A stretch of 64,000 nucleotides of DNA, from positions 913,501-977,500 of the forward strand of contig NZ_CP015614.1 in NCBI RefSeq assembly GCF_000635915.2. The letters are read 5' to 3'. Position 1 is the stretch's first letter, and each line of letters opens with the position of its first letter. Position numbers and translations under genes: made by a program. Positions 54,357-63,452 of this stretch are shown here, piece after piece. The notes under the pieces are model-generated. The model did not search any database, was not told the origin of the DNA, and saw only the letters and a list, made by a program, of their open reading frames with translations. Origin of the DNA: Brevundimonas naejangsanensis. Its GTDB lineage: Bacteria; Pseudomonadota; Alphaproteobacteria; Caulobacterales; Caulobacteraceae.

Positions 54357-54850
54357 AGTCCGTTTCCTTCCCGCTTTGCTTCGGTCAATCAGCCCCATGA
54401 AGATCGAGTCTTCAAGAGAGGTTGCGGACCTCGTGGACGAAGGCCTGAAGGGCCTCGGCTTCGTCGACTGCAGAATGCGCCATGCGACGTAGGCCCTTTG
54501 ACGTCGGCGAGACTGTTCCCTGGTCGGGGCCAGCTCGTCGGCCGGGCTCAGTTGTTTCACGACCCGCAGGACGAGCTTGTCCACCTGGTGCGTCAGGGTG
54601 CGTTGACCCAATTGCACCGGTGATCAACATCTAAGCGCATGCTCGCGGACGATGCCATCGCGAGCGCGCTGCCGCATGAAATATGGCCCTTGAGCCAGCC
54701 TGTCCGCTGAGCGGAAAGGACGGACGACTGAGGCGAGGGGTTCCAACCCCTTGTTGGGCGGGGGCTTTCGCCGGCCCTGTGCAACTCGTCTGAAAGTGCG
54801 ACGACCGGGCACTGCCGCAAGTCGTCGAGACGTGCTCGAGGGTCGCGATA
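54357..54850. other. Intergenic between SRAP and trbC
   Basis: No gene is supported. AGGGGTT-CC-AACCCCT at 54736-54751 is a tight perfect hairpin. Minus-strand frames here lack a Shine-Dalgarno and family similarity. Confidence 0.4.
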
Positions 54851-54910
54851 AACTCCCTGAAGAGTTAGATTTAACTCTCTGAAAATAATACATAAAATTA
54901 GTTGACGGCC
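54851..54910 (+). promoter_or_regulatory. Operator and promoter of trbC operon
   Basis: AGAGTTA (54861-54867) and TAACTCT (54872-54878) form a perfect palindrome. AACTCCCTGAA (54851-54861) recurs as AACTCTCTGAA (54873-54883), 22 bp apart, about two helical turns. The AT-rich tract after it is followed by TTGACG (54902-54907), a -35-like box for trbC. Confidence 0.55.
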
Positions 54911-54975
54911 TGTGGATTGTTCTGCTTGCAATGAGTCGAGGCGCACTGAAATGCGCTGTGCAAGGGAGGCGGATC

Positions 54976-55296
54976 ATGGAGAGAACAAAGCGGCGGCGTC
55001 TGGGTGGCGCAGTCTTGACCTGCGGGCTTCTAGCGGCCGGGTCGGCCCTGGCGGGCGGCTCCGGGATGCCGTGGGAAGGTCCTATCCGGCAAGTGGTGCA
55101 ATCCATCACCGGTCCCGTCGTTCAGGCCGCCGCGGTCATCGCTGTGGTGGCGTTCGGGGTCGGGGTGGCCATGAGCGAGAGCGGTTCGTCGATGCGCCGG
55201 GGACTGGCCATCCTGTTTGGCCTGTCCATCGCCTTCGCAGCCTCGACCTTCTTCCTCGACTTCTTCGGCTTCGCCGGCGGCGCGGAGATCGGGTGA
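54976..55296 (+). CDS. trbC: Conjugal pilin TrbC (VirB2-like)
   Basis: This 106-residue prepilin starts at ATG 54976 behind GGGAGGCGG (MERTKRRRLGGAVLTCGLLA). It has a long signal sequence ending near SALAGGSG, then two hydrophobic segments (VVQAAAVIAVVAFGVGVAMS and LAILFGLSIAFAASTFFL) as in VirB2/TrbC pilins. It forms the pilus after processing, possibly cyclised by TraF. It overlaps trbD by TGATG. Confidence 0.9.
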   Translation: MERTKRRRLGGAVLTCGLLAAGSALAGGSGMPWEGPIRQVVQSITGPVVQAAAVIAVVAFGVGVAMSESGSSMRRGLAILFGLSIAFAASTFFLDFFGFAGGAEIG

Positions 55297-55574
55297 TGGC
55301 CGCCTTGATCGCCCAGGGGAAGCCTGAAGGCTGGGATCTTCCGGTAGCTCAGGCTCTGGTCGAACCGGTGCTGATGGCGGGGATGCCGCGGGACTATGCC
55401 ATCGCCATGGGCACTACGGCCATGGTGCTCGGCCTCGCCTTGCGCATCTGGTGGCTCGGCCTTCTGTGGTGGGCGGCGGCTCATGCGGCCGGCCTTTGGG
55501 CCGCCCGCGTCGACAAGCGGTTCTTCGAAGTCCTGCGTCGCCATCTGGTCCTGCCTGGACATCTGGACGCGTGA
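55296..55574 (+). CDS. trbD: Conjugal transfer protein TrbD (VirB3-like)
   Basis: This 92-residue inner-membrane protein has QALVEPVLMAGMPRDYAIAM and one hydrophobic hairpin (LALRIWWLGLLWWAAAHAAG), ending with FFEVLRRHLVLPGHL. The PVLMAGMPR segment is typical of VirB3. It partners with the VirB4 ATPase encoded 7 bp downstream. Confidence 0.9.
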   Translation: MAALIAQGKPEGWDLPVAQALVEPVLMAGMPRDYAIAMGTTAMVLGLALRIWWLGLLWWAAAHAAGLWAARVDKRFFEVLRRHLVLPGHLDA

Positions 55575-55581
55575 GGTTGTC

Positions 55582-58005
55582 ATGCGCTTCCTGCATGAGC
55601 ACCGTCGGCGTCCCGCGAGCCTAGCGGACCATCTGCCCTGGGCGGCGCTGGTTTCGCCGGGGGTGGTCCTGAACAAGGACGGTTCCTTCACCACAGCTTT
55701 TAGTTTCAGGGGGCCGGATCTCGAGTCCTCGACCGAGGACGAGTTGATGGCTGTCCGGGCGCGGCTGAATAACGCCTTGAAACGTCTCGGCACGGGTTGG
55801 TGTCTGCATATGGAGGCGCGGCGGCGCGTATCGGCGGCCTATCCGCAGAGCGATTTCGACATGGAGACGGCGTGGTTGGTCGACGCCGAACGACGTGACC
55901 TTTTCCACAGCGCCGAACCGGCCTTCGAGACAGACTATCGACTGGCCCTGACTTGGCTGCCGCCAGCCGATGAAGCGCGGCGCGCGGAGCGCTGGCTGTT
56001 TGACGGCCTGAGCCGCGCCGGAGAGGACTGGCGACAGGGCCTGGCGACGTTTGGCCGCGAGGCGGATGCGACCCTCGATCTGCTGGCCGAGGCCCTGCCC
56101 GAGATCGCGCCTTTGGACGATTCAGCCCTGCTGACATGGTTGCACGCCAGCGTCTCGCCGGACGAACACCCCGTTCAGCCGCCGGAGACCCCCGTCTTCC
56201 TCGATGCGCTTTTGGCCGACGCAGCCCTTGCGGGGGGCTTGGCGCCGCGCCTGGGCGATCAGTGGCTCAAGACAGTATCCGTGCGGGGCCTTCCTTCGGC
56301 GACCCGGCCCGGTCTGCTCGACGGTTTGGGCGCCTTGCCATTCGCCTATCGCTGGACCGCTCGCTGGATCGGCCTGGACAAGGTCGATGCTGAGCGGGAG
56401 ATCGTCAAACTTCGCAAGCGCTGGTTCGCCAAGCGCAAGGGCGTCGGAGCCTTGTTGAGAGAGGCGATCACCCGGGAAGAACAACCCCTTATCGACACAG
56501 ACGCCGCCTCCAAATCTGAGGAGTGCGACGGCGCCCTTGAGATGCTTGGAGCCGAGGCCTGCGCCTTTGGCTACCTGACCATGACGGTCACGGTGCTGGA
56601 CCCGACAGAAGAGGGGGCGACGGCCAAGGCCCGGGCGATTGAAGCCGCGCTCAACGCCCAGGGACTGACGGCGAGGGTCGAAGATCTCAACGCCGTGGAA
56701 GCCTGGCTCGGCTCCCTGCCGGGCGAGCCCTATGCGGATGTGCGTCGTCCGCTCGTCTCCACCCTGACCCTCGCCGATCTCCTGCCGGTTTCGGCGGTCT
56801 GGGCCGGGCCGCCCGGCGACGCCTGCCTGGACGGGCCGCCTCTGGCGGTCGCGCGCACTACAGGCTCCACCCCCTTTCGTCTCGTGCTCCACGTCGGCGA
56901 CGTCGGCCACGTCATGGTCGTGGGACCGACGGGGGCCGGCAAGAGCGTCCTTCTGTCCTTCCTGGCCCTGCAGTGGTTTCGCTATCCGAACGCCCGCGTC
57001 GTCTTCTTCGACAAGGGACGCTCGGCGCGGGCGACGACCTTGGCCGCAGGCGGTCGCTGGCGGGCGCTAGAGCCCGGAGCAGGTTTCTCGCTTCAGCCTC
57101 TGGCTGGGATCGATCGGCAGGAGGAAAGAGCCTGGGCCGCTGAATGGATCGCCGAAACGGTGCGTCAGGCCGGTCTTGAGCCGACCCCTGCGATTCGGGA
57201 AGAGATATGGGCCGCTCTGGCGGCGCTCGCCGAAGCGCCGGTTGAGCAGCGCACCCTGACCGTCTTCTGCGCCCTGGTTCAGAACAGGGCGGTGGCGGCG
57301 GGACTAGAGGCGCTCACCCTGAAGGGGCCCCACGGCGCGATGTTGGACGGGGCGGGGGAGAGCTTGACGCCGAGCCGGTTCGACACCTTCGAACTCGAGG
57401 CTCTGATGGCGACGCCCTCCGCCGTCGGGCCCGTGCTCGCCGCCCTTTTTCACCATCTCGAAGAGAGCTTCGACGGCCGGCCGACCTTGTTGGTGCTGGA
57501 CGAAGCCTGGCTCTTCCTGGGGGAGACGGCGTTTGCGGCCAAGATCCGCGAATGGTTGAAAACCCTGCGCAAGAAACGGGTGGCCGTGGTCTTCGCGACC
57601 CAGAGCCTGGACGATGTCGCGGCCTCATCCATCGCCGCCGCCCTGATCGAGTCCTGTCCGACACAGGTCTTCCTGCCCAACCCTCGGGCGCTCGAACCCG
57701 CATCAGCGGATCTGTATCGAGGTTTCGGACTGAACCGACGGCAGTTGGAGCTGATCGCCTTCGCGGCGCCTAAGCGCGCCTACTACTGGCGACAGCCTCA
57801 CGGGCGACGGTTGTTCGACCTTCGACTGACGGGCGTGGGACTGGCGCTTTGCGGCGCCGGATCGCCCGAAGATCAGTCCCTCATCGATGCTGTCCTGCGC
57901 CGTTCCGACGCAGTCGGCTTCGCCCGTGAATTCCTCAAAGCCAAGGGAGTGCGAGATGTGGATCCGGTTTTCGACGCCTTCGCCGCGCAGTTGGCGGCTG
58001 AATAG
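55582..58005 (+). CDS. trbE: Conjugation ATPase TrbE (VirB4-like)
   Basis: This 807-residue VirB4/TrbE ATPase begins MRFLHEHRRRPASLADHLPW. Walker A is VVGPTGAGKSVLLSFLALQW at ~447 and Walker B TLLVLDEAWLFLGETAFAAK at ~636, followed by KTLRKKRVAVVFATQSLDD. It energises pilus assembly at the inner membrane. The length is typical. Its 3' end overlaps trbJ by 50 bp. Confidence 0.96.
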   Translation: MRFLHEHRRRPASLADHLPWAALVSPGVVLNKDGSFTTAFSFRGPDLESSTEDELMAVRARLNNALKRLGTGWCLHMEARRRVSAAYPQSDFDMETAWLVDAERRDLFHSAEPAFETDYRLALTWLPPADEARRAERWLFDGLSRAGEDWRQGLATFGREADATLDLLAEALPEIAPLDDSALLTWLHASVSPDEHPVQPPETPVFLDALLADAALAGGLAPRLGDQWLKTVSVRGLPSATRPGLLDGLGALPFAYRWTARWIGLDKVDAEREIVKLRKRWFAKRKGVGALLREAITREEQPLIDTDAASKSEECDGALEMLGAEACAFGYLTMTVTVLDPTEEGATAKARAIEAALNAQGLTARVEDLNAVEAWLGSLPGEPYADVRRPLVSTLTLADLLPVSAVWAGPPGDACLDGPPLAVARTTGSTPFRLVLHVGDVGHVMVVGPTGAGKSVLLSFLALQWFRYPNARVVFFDKGRSARATTLAAGGRWRALEPGAGFSLQPLAGIDRQEERAWAAEWIAETVRQAGLEPTPAIREEIWAALAALAEAPVEQRTLTVFCALVQNRAVAAGLEALTLKGPHGAMLDGAGESLTPSRFDTFELEALMATPSAVGPVLAALFHHLEESFDGRPTLLVLDEAWLFLGETAFAAKIREWLKTLRKKRVAVVFATQSLDDVAASSIAAALIESCPTQVFLPNPRALEPASADLYRGFGLNRRQLELIAFAAPKRAYYWRQPHGRRLFDLRLTGVGLALCGAGSPEDQSLIDAVLRRSDAVGFAREFLKAKGVRDVDPVFDAFAAQLAAE

Positions 58006-58693
58006 GGCCTTCAGCCTGGCGCTGACGGTCGCGGCCCTCGCTGTCTGCGCGCCGGCGCAGGCCCAGCATGTCGTCTTCGACCCGCGCAATCACCTGGAGA
58101 ACGCCCTTCAGGCCGCGCGTCAACTCGAGAGCCTCGCCAATGAAGCGCGGAGCCTTGCCGCCTCGCCCTACAGCCATCTGGCCCAGAACAGCCAGGCCCT
58201 GCAGGACATGGCCGAACTCGCCCGGACAGCGCGCGGTCTGGCGGCTACGGTCAGCGGGCTGGAGCGCCAGTTCGAGGACCTGTATCCTGAGAACCTGTCG
58301 GGGGCGGACGCTCTGCGTCTGCTCGAACAGGGGCGGGCCCGGACCGCCAATGCGCGACGCACGGCCGAGGACCTGGCCCGGACTGCGGCCGAGTTGGAGC
58401 GCCTGGGGCAGGGGCGGGGTCAACGTCTCGCGGGCGCCCTGAACGCCAGTCAGACCGCCCAGGGTCAAACCGCCGCCGTTCAGTCCTCCAACCAGATGCT
58501 GGCGGTCCTGGCCGAGGACCTGGCCGCCTTGCGTGTTCTCATGCTCGCCCAGGCCCGGTTGTTGTCCGAAGGCGCGGCGCGAGACGCCGCCGAACGCGCC
58601 GCCGGCGCCGAGGCGCGTCGACGCCGGTGGAGCCGACCGGTCGTGATCCCCGCCGCGCCCGCCTTCGACCCCTTGTCCAGCGCGCGGAACTGA
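57956..58693 (+). CDS. trbJ: Conjugal transfer protein TrbJ (VirB5-like)
   Basis: This 245-residue exported protein has the signal peptide AFSLALTVAALAVCAPAQAQ, followed by VVFDPRNHLENALQAARQLE, the usual TrbJ mature start, then long α-helical coiled-coil segments. It is a minor pilus component. The start ATG 57956 has AAGGGAG upstream within trbE. Confidence 0.9.
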   Translation: MWIRFSTPSPRSWRLNRAFSLALTVAALAVCAPAQAQHVVFDPRNHLENALQAARQLESLANEARSLAASPYSHLAQNSQALQDMAELARTARGLAATVSGLERQFEDLYPENLSGADALRLLEQGRARTANARRTAEDLARTAAELERLGQGRGQRLAGALNASQTAQGQTAAVQSSNQMLAVLAEDLAALRVLMLAQARLLSEGAARDAAERAAGAEARRRRWSRPVVIPAAPAFDPLSSARN

Positions 58694-58705
58694 GGGGGCA
58701 GGAAC

Positions 58706-60091
58706 ATGGCGGCGACCATCGGCGTAGAGACCCCCAATGAGCTGATGGCGGTCTTCTCCAATACGGTGTCGGAGGGCTTCAGCGCCCTCCAGGGTCCTGT
58801 CAACGGCGTGTTCGGCCTGTTGATCGCCCTGGTGGTGGCTCTGACCGGGATCCAGTGGGCCCTGTCGCCTAGTCGGGAGATTCTGGCCTCCGCTTTCGGC
58901 AAGATCCTGTTGATCGGGGCCTTCGCCTGGCTGATCAACGACTGGCAGGCCCTGTCCGAGACCCTCTATGCGGGGTTTTTGGAGGTGGGGCTGACAGCCG
59001 GCGGCGGGGAACTGAGCCGAGCCGACTTCCTCAACCCCGGCGCCATCCTCGGCGAAGGGTGGCGGATCGTAAAGGCTCTGGGCGACACCCCTGCGCCGCT
59101 CACGAACCCGTTTGACATCGCTGGAAACCTCACCGACGCCCTGATCCTCGGCCTGGCCATGATCGGCATCATGCTCGCCTTCGCCGTCTTGGCTCTGCAG
59201 ATCATCGTCTCATTGGTCGAGTTCAAGATCGTGACCCTGGGCGGCTTCGTCCTTCTGCCTTTCGGCATCTGGAGCAAGTCCGCCTTTCTGGCCGAACGCC
59301 CCCTAGGCTATGTGGTCTCGTCCGGTCTTAAGGTGCTGGCCCTGGCCATTGTCGTCTCAGGCGCGCGCACCGTATTCGACCAGCTCCAGCCTTCGGCCAA
59401 TCCGGACATCTATGAAGCCCTGACCATATTGGTAGCCGCCGTCCTCTTGGCGATGCTGGCCCTCTTCATCCCAAATCTGGCCTCGGCCCTGGTCACCGGC
59501 GGTCCGGCCTTAGGCGCGGGCGCCCTGGCCACCGGCGGGATGGCGGTCGGCGGCGCGGGGCTTCTCGCGGGCGCCGGCCTTGTCGGGACGGGCGTCGTGG
59601 CGGGAGGAGCGGCGGCGAGGCTGGCGGGTCCCGCCCGAGCCGCCTCTGGAGCGGGAGGGCGACGGCCCAGTCCGCCCCCTTCATCGCCGCCCCCTTCATC
59701 ACCTGCGTCGCCGCGCACGTCGCCGACCTCGCCGTCTTCCTCGCCGTCTTCCTCACCTGCTGGCTCGACGAGGCCTCGGGGCGGCTCGGTCCGCGAGGGT
59801 CTCGGCGAGACGCGTCCTGCCGAGGCCGGGCCGCCTTCGGCTGAGAAGCCTGGCAGCCTTGGCGGGGCCCGCCCGGCAGGCGTCATCGCTCGAGAGGCTG
59901 AAACGGCGCGGGCTCGCTTCCACCAGGCTGCGGCTGCGGCTGCGAGAGGCGATCCAGCAGGCGGATCCAGGCCGTCGTCCCGATCTGCAGCCCTGCAGGC
60001 CTTCTTTGTCGCCAACGCGGGGCGCGGCCTGATGCCGTCAGGAGAAAACAGCGGCGTCCTAACGCCCAGCCTCAAGACAGAGGAGCCCTAA
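58706..60091 (+). CDS. trbL: Conjugal transfer protein TrbL (VirB6-like)
   Basis: This 461-residue polytopic membrane protein has about seven spans (GVFGLLIALVVALTGIQWAL; LGLAMIGIMLAFAVLALQI; VEFKIVTLGGFVLLPFGIWS). From residue ~310 it has a low-complexity Ser/Pro/Thr tail (PSPPPSSPPPSSPASPRTSP and more) and a charged helical end. TrbL builds the inner-membrane channel. The tail is probably cytoplasmic or periplasmic linker and often varies between elements. GGGGGCAGG precedes the ATG. Confidence 0.92.
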   Translation: MAATIGVETPNELMAVFSNTVSEGFSALQGPVNGVFGLLIALVVALTGIQWALSPSREILASAFGKILLIGAFAWLINDWQALSETLYAGFLEVGLTAGGGELSRADFLNPGAILGEGWRIVKALGDTPAPLTNPFDIAGNLTDALILGLAMIGIMLAFAVLALQIIVSLVEFKIVTLGGFVLLPFGIWSKSAFLAERPLGYVVSSGLKVLALAIVVSGARTVFDQLQPSANPDIYEALTILVAAVLLAMLALFIPNLASALVTGGPALGAGALATGGMAVGGAGLLAGAGLVGTGVVAGGAAARLAGPARAASGAGGRRPSPPPSSPPPSSPASPRTSPTSPSSSPSSSPAGSTRPRGGSVREGLGETRPAEAGPPSAEKPGSLGGARPAGVIAREAETARARFHQAAAAAARGDPAGGSRPSSRSAALQAFFVANAGRGLMPSGENSGVLTPSLKTEEP

Positions 60092-60095
60092 GATC

Positions 60096-60779
60096 ATGCA
60101 TCCCTTTTTCAAGCCCCGCAGGGCCTTGAGCGCGGCCCCGGCGTCCACGCCGTACCAGCGCGCCGGCCAGGTCTGGGACGAGCGGATGGGGCTGACCTTG
60201 GCTCATGCCCGGAACTGGCGGCGCATGGCCTTCGCCAACCTGGCCCTTGCCGCCTTTCTGGGGGCGGGTTGGTGGGTCCAGGCTGACCGGGCTGTCGTCA
60301 AACCCTTTGTGGTGGAGGTGTCCGACTGGGGCGAGACCCAAAGGATCACCGCCATCGGCGGGCGTTATCAACCGAGCGAGGCGCAGATCGGCCATGCGCT
60401 GGGCGGCTGGATCCGTGACGTTCGATCCAAAAGCATCGACCCGATCGTGATCCGGCAGAATTGGCTGCGGGCCTACGACCTGATGACGCCGCGGGCCGCC
60501 GCCTTCCTCAACGCCTGGGCCCAGGCTCACGACCCTTTCGCCGAGGTCGGCCGGGAGGCCGTCAACGTCGAGGTGCTCAATGTCGTGCGCCGCACCGAGC
60601 GGACCTACGACCTGCAGTGGCGCGAGAGCCGGTTCGTGAACGGCCAGCAGGCCGGGAGCGAGCGCTGGCGGGCGCTGATCACCACGGGTCTTCAGCCGCC
60701 GCGCACGGAGGCGGAACTGATGAAGAACCCCCTAGGACTGAAGATTGAGGACGTATCATGGACCCCCGACGCCTCCTGA
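60096..60779 (+). CDS. trbF: Conjugal transfer protein TrbF (VirB8-like)
   Basis: This 227-residue bitopic inner-membrane protein has a cytoplasmic start (TPYQRAGQVWDERMGL), one span (MAFANLALAAFLGAGWWVQA) and a periplasmic VirB8-like NTF2-fold domain (KPFVVEVSDWGETQRITAIG; RTERTYDLQWRESRFVNGQQ). It nucleates the T4SS core. Its 3' end overlaps trbG by 22 bp. Confidence 0.94.
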   Translation: MHPFFKPRRALSAAPASTPYQRAGQVWDERMGLTLAHARNWRRMAFANLALAAFLGAGWWVQADRAVVKPFVVEVSDWGETQRITAIGGRYQPSEAQIGHALGGWIRDVRSKSIDPIVIRQNWLRAYDLMTPRAAAFLNAWAQAHDPFAEVGREAVNVEVLNVVRRTERTYDLQWRESRFVNGQQAGSERWRALITTGLQPPRTEAELMKNPLGLKIEDVSWTPDAS

Positions 60780-61786
60780 AGTCGACGCCGGCCCTTGCTG
60801 CGGCCGCCCTGCTGATCGCCGGTTGCGCCGCCTGGTCGGGCGAAACGGAACTCCGGCCAGTTGCGGGCGCCGCGCTCGAACCGGCGGCGGCGCTCGATCA
60901 TCCGGACGTGGCGGCCGAAGAGGCGCCGCTTGAGCCGGCGGCTTCCGCCGATAGCGACACGGCCGTGCCCTATCTGGCGGCGTCAAAGTCCGAAGTCGCA
61001 GAAGGTTCGTCCTCTGGCGCCCCGGTCTCTGTGGGGCGCGCCGCAATCGCTGTCGCCAATCAGGCGGCGCGTGCGCCGTCGCGTGGAGACAGTTTCGTCG
61101 GCGGCATGCAGATCTTCGCCTGGTCGCCCGGGCGTGTGTTTGAAATCTGGGCCGCGCCCTTGCGCGTCACGACCCTGACGCTGGGGGAGGGAGAGACCCT
61201 GGTGTCCAAGGCCGCCGGCGACACGGTTCGCTGGCAGATCGGCGAAACCCGGTCTGGCGCCGGAGCGATGGAGCGAACCCACGTCCTGCTGAAGCCGCTC
61301 GAACGCGGCTTGGAGACCAACCTCGTCCTGACCACCAATCACCGCGTCTATCTGCTTCATCTGAAGAGCGGTTCGGCAGAGGCGTTCAACGCTGCGATCG
61401 GTTGGGAATACGCGGCTGACGCCGCGAATTATGGGACGAAGGCAGGGGCTGGGGATCAGTCGTCCATAGATCCGTCCCTGGCACCCCAAGGACCGATCGA
61501 CGCCGGTTACCGCATCGAACCCCAGGGACGTCGGCCGCGCTGGACGCCGTCATCCGTGTTCAACGACGGCGTGCAGACCTTCATCCTTTTCGGCGCCGAT
61601 CTGCAGGTGGACGAAGCGCCTGGCCTTTTTGTCCTGACGCCGGGCGGCGAGCCTCAAATCGTCAACTATCGGCAGCAGGGCGGTCTGTTCATCGTCGATC
61701 GGGTGTTTGACCGCGCCGAGCTCCGTCTCGGAGACCGCCGCCCGCAAATCGTGCGGATCCGCCGTCTGACGGAGGCGGTCCGATGA
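60758..61786 (+). CDS. trbG: Conjugal transfer protein TrbG (VirB9-like)
   Basis: This 342-residue periplasmic protein has a lipoprotein-type signal (ALAAAALLIAGCAAWSG, Cys ~23) and an acidic linker. The VirB9 domain contains VFEIWAAPLRVTTLTLGEGE, VLLKPLERGLETNLVLTTNH and a C-terminal β-sandwich (WTPSSVFNDGVQTFILFGAD). It forms the outer ring of the core complex with TrbI. It overlaps trbF and trbI. Confidence 0.94.
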   Translation: MDPRRLLKSTPALAAAALLIAGCAAWSGETELRPVAGAALEPAAALDHPDVAAEEAPLEPAASADSDTAVPYLAASKSEVAEGSSSGAPVSVGRAAIAVANQAARAPSRGDSFVGGMQIFAWSPGRVFEIWAAPLRVTTLTLGEGETLVSKAAGDTVRWQIGETRSGAGAMERTHVLLKPLERGLETNLVLTTNHRVYLLHLKSGSAEAFNAAIGWEYAADAANYGTKAGAGDQSSIDPSLAPQGPIDAGYRIEPQGRRPRWTPSSVFNDGVQTFILFGADLQVDEAPGLFVLTPGGEPQIVNYRQQGGLFIVDRVFDRAELRLGDRRPQIVRIRRLTEAVR

Positions 61787-62952
61787 TCCGGCTCAGGTCC
61801 GCCAATACGGCCTCAACCGATGCTCCGAAGCCGAAGGAGCCCGTGCCGGATCTCTCGTTGCGCGCGCCGCGTCCTTCTGTGATGCGCCTTCGCAAATCCA
61901 TGGTCCATCTGGTGGTCCTGAGCGGCGCTGTTCTGATCTCAGGATCCTTGGCCTGGGCCTTCGTCGTCCAGCCCGAGCTCAGGGCCAAGGCTCAGGGGCG
62001 CCTAGCCGACGGCCGATCGACTGATGCAAGGGGGCCGATCCGTGCGGCCGAGGTCATCACCCGACAGCCCTCTAGCTACGATCGCCTTCCTGAGCCGCGG
62101 TTGCCTGAACGCGACGCAGCGCCATCACTGGAGGCGGCGCCTGTTTCCGGCGCCCGAGACCCGGATTGGCGGCCGCCGCCGCCGAGATCGGCGGAAATGA
62201 GCGCTGCGGATCAGGCTGTGCGTTCGGGTTTGTTCTTCGAAGCCCAGGGCGCCGGACGCTCGCCCCCTGACGTTCAAGCGGCCGCGCCTCTGAGAGGCGA
62301 GGGGACTGCGACAAGCCAGGGAGTGGAGTCCGGCTATAGTCGTCATGTGCTGACGGCGCCGCTTTCCCCTTTTGAGCTCAAGGCGGGCGCCGTGGTTCCA
62401 GCGGTCCTGTTGAACGGCGTGGATACGACACGGGCGGGCCCGATCGTGGCCGCGGTGACCCAGAACGTCTTCGACACAGTGAGCGGACGCCACCTGCTGA
62501 TCCCGCAGGGCGCGCGGTTGATCGGACGTCATGAGGGGGAAAGCGCCTATGGCGACCGACGCGCCTTCCTCATCTGGGATCGTTTGATCCTGCCGAACGG
62601 CAAGAGCCTGATCCTTGAAGGCGAACCGGGTGTAGACGCCCAGGGCGTGGTGGGCGTGCGCGGTCAAGTCGATCGGCGACTGCTGCCCCTGTTGGCCGGA
62701 ACGCTCCTCGCCGGGGCCGTCACCACCCTGGGACAGATGGCTCGAGAAGACGACAACCGGCGCGATGGAGGGCGCCGCTCAGGCGGTTGGCTCGGCGACG
62801 CCGGCGACGCGGCCGCCATTGAGGCCGCGCAGGTCGGAGGCCGCCTGTTGGATCGCGAACTGACTGTCCGGCCTTCGATCCACCTTCGGCAGGGCGCTTC
62901 GGTTCGGGTTCTCATCACGCGGGATCTGATCCTGGAGCCGTATCAGCCATGA
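61783..62952 (+). CDS. trbI: Conjugal transfer protein TrbI (VirB10-like)
   Basis: This 389-residue VirB10-family protein has a short cytoplasmic part, one span (VHLVVLSGAVLISGSLAWAF), a Pro-rich periplasmic linker and a C-terminal β-barrel domain (LSPFELKAGAVVPAVLLNGV; HLLIPQGARLIGRHEG; SVRVLITRDLILEPYQP). It spans both membranes and senses ATP-driven signals. It overlaps trbG and traF by ATGA. Confidence 0.95.
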   Translation: MIRLRSANTASTDAPKPKEPVPDLSLRAPRPSVMRLRKSMVHLVVLSGAVLISGSLAWAFVVQPELRAKAQGRLADGRSTDARGPIRAAEVITRQPSSYDRLPEPRLPERDAAPSLEAAPVSGARDPDWRPPPPRSAEMSAADQAVRSGLFFEAQGAGRSPPDVQAAAPLRGEGTATSQGVESGYSRHVLTAPLSPFELKAGAVVPAVLLNGVDTTRAGPIVAAVTQNVFDTVSGRHLLIPQGARLIGRHEGESAYGDRRAFLIWDRLILPNGKSLILEGEPGVDAQGVVGVRGQVDRRLLPLLAGTLLAGAVTTLGQMAREDDNRRDGGRRSGGWLGDAGDAAAIEAAQVGGRLLDRELTVRPSIHLRQGASVRVLITRDLILEPYQP

Positions 62953-63452
62953 GACGGCGTCAGATCATTCGCCCTTCGGCGGCGGCGTTGGCGGGCCTCG
63001 CCCTTGCGACGGTCATAGGCCTTGAGATGCGCGGCGCGGCGCCCGCCCTGATTAATGAAACTTCGAGCCTGCCGCGCGGCCTCTATCTGCGCACCCAGGC
63101 TCCGATCCAGCGCGGCTCCGTCGTGGCGCTCGCCCAACCCGCGACGGCCCGCGCCTATCTGACGCGTCTCGGCATGCCGGACGACATCCTCTTGCTCAAA
63201 CGCGTCGCCGCCGTCGAGGGAGACGCCATCTGCGATGAGGGCGGAACAGTCCGGACGCCGGGTCGCCAGGTTCTCAGGCTCGATCGCGATCGGCAGGGCG
63301 CCGTCCTGCCGGCCTGGAGCGAGTGCCGCCTCCTGGAGCGAGATGAGCTTTTTCTGCTCGGCGACACGCTGGAGAGCTTCGACAGCCGCTATTTCGGCCC
63401 TGTCCGAAAAGGGGAGGCGAAGGGGGTCTATCAGGAGGTTCTGACATGGTGA
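62949..63452 (+). CDS. traF: TraF signal-peptidase-like protease (S26)
   Basis: This 167-residue S26C protease has one N-terminal span, Ser in NETSSLPRGLYL, the general-base Lys in ILLLKRVAAVEGD and the box FLLGDTLESFDSRYFGPV. In RP4, TraF processes and cyclises the TrbC pilin. It overlaps the next gene by 7 bp. Confidence 0.93.
   Translation: MRRRQIIRPSAAALAGLALATVIGLEMRGAAPALINETSSLPRGLYLRTQAPIQRGSVVALAQPATARAYLTRLGMPDDILLLKRVAAVEGDAICDEGGTVRTPGRQVLRLDRDRQGAVLPAWSECRLLERDELFLLGDTLESFDSRYFGPVRKGEAKGVYQEVLTW

Noticed and set aside
54624..55109. Minus-strand frame upstream of trbC
   Set aside because: It overlaps the trbC signal sequence and operator region and has no ribosome site or recognisable motif.
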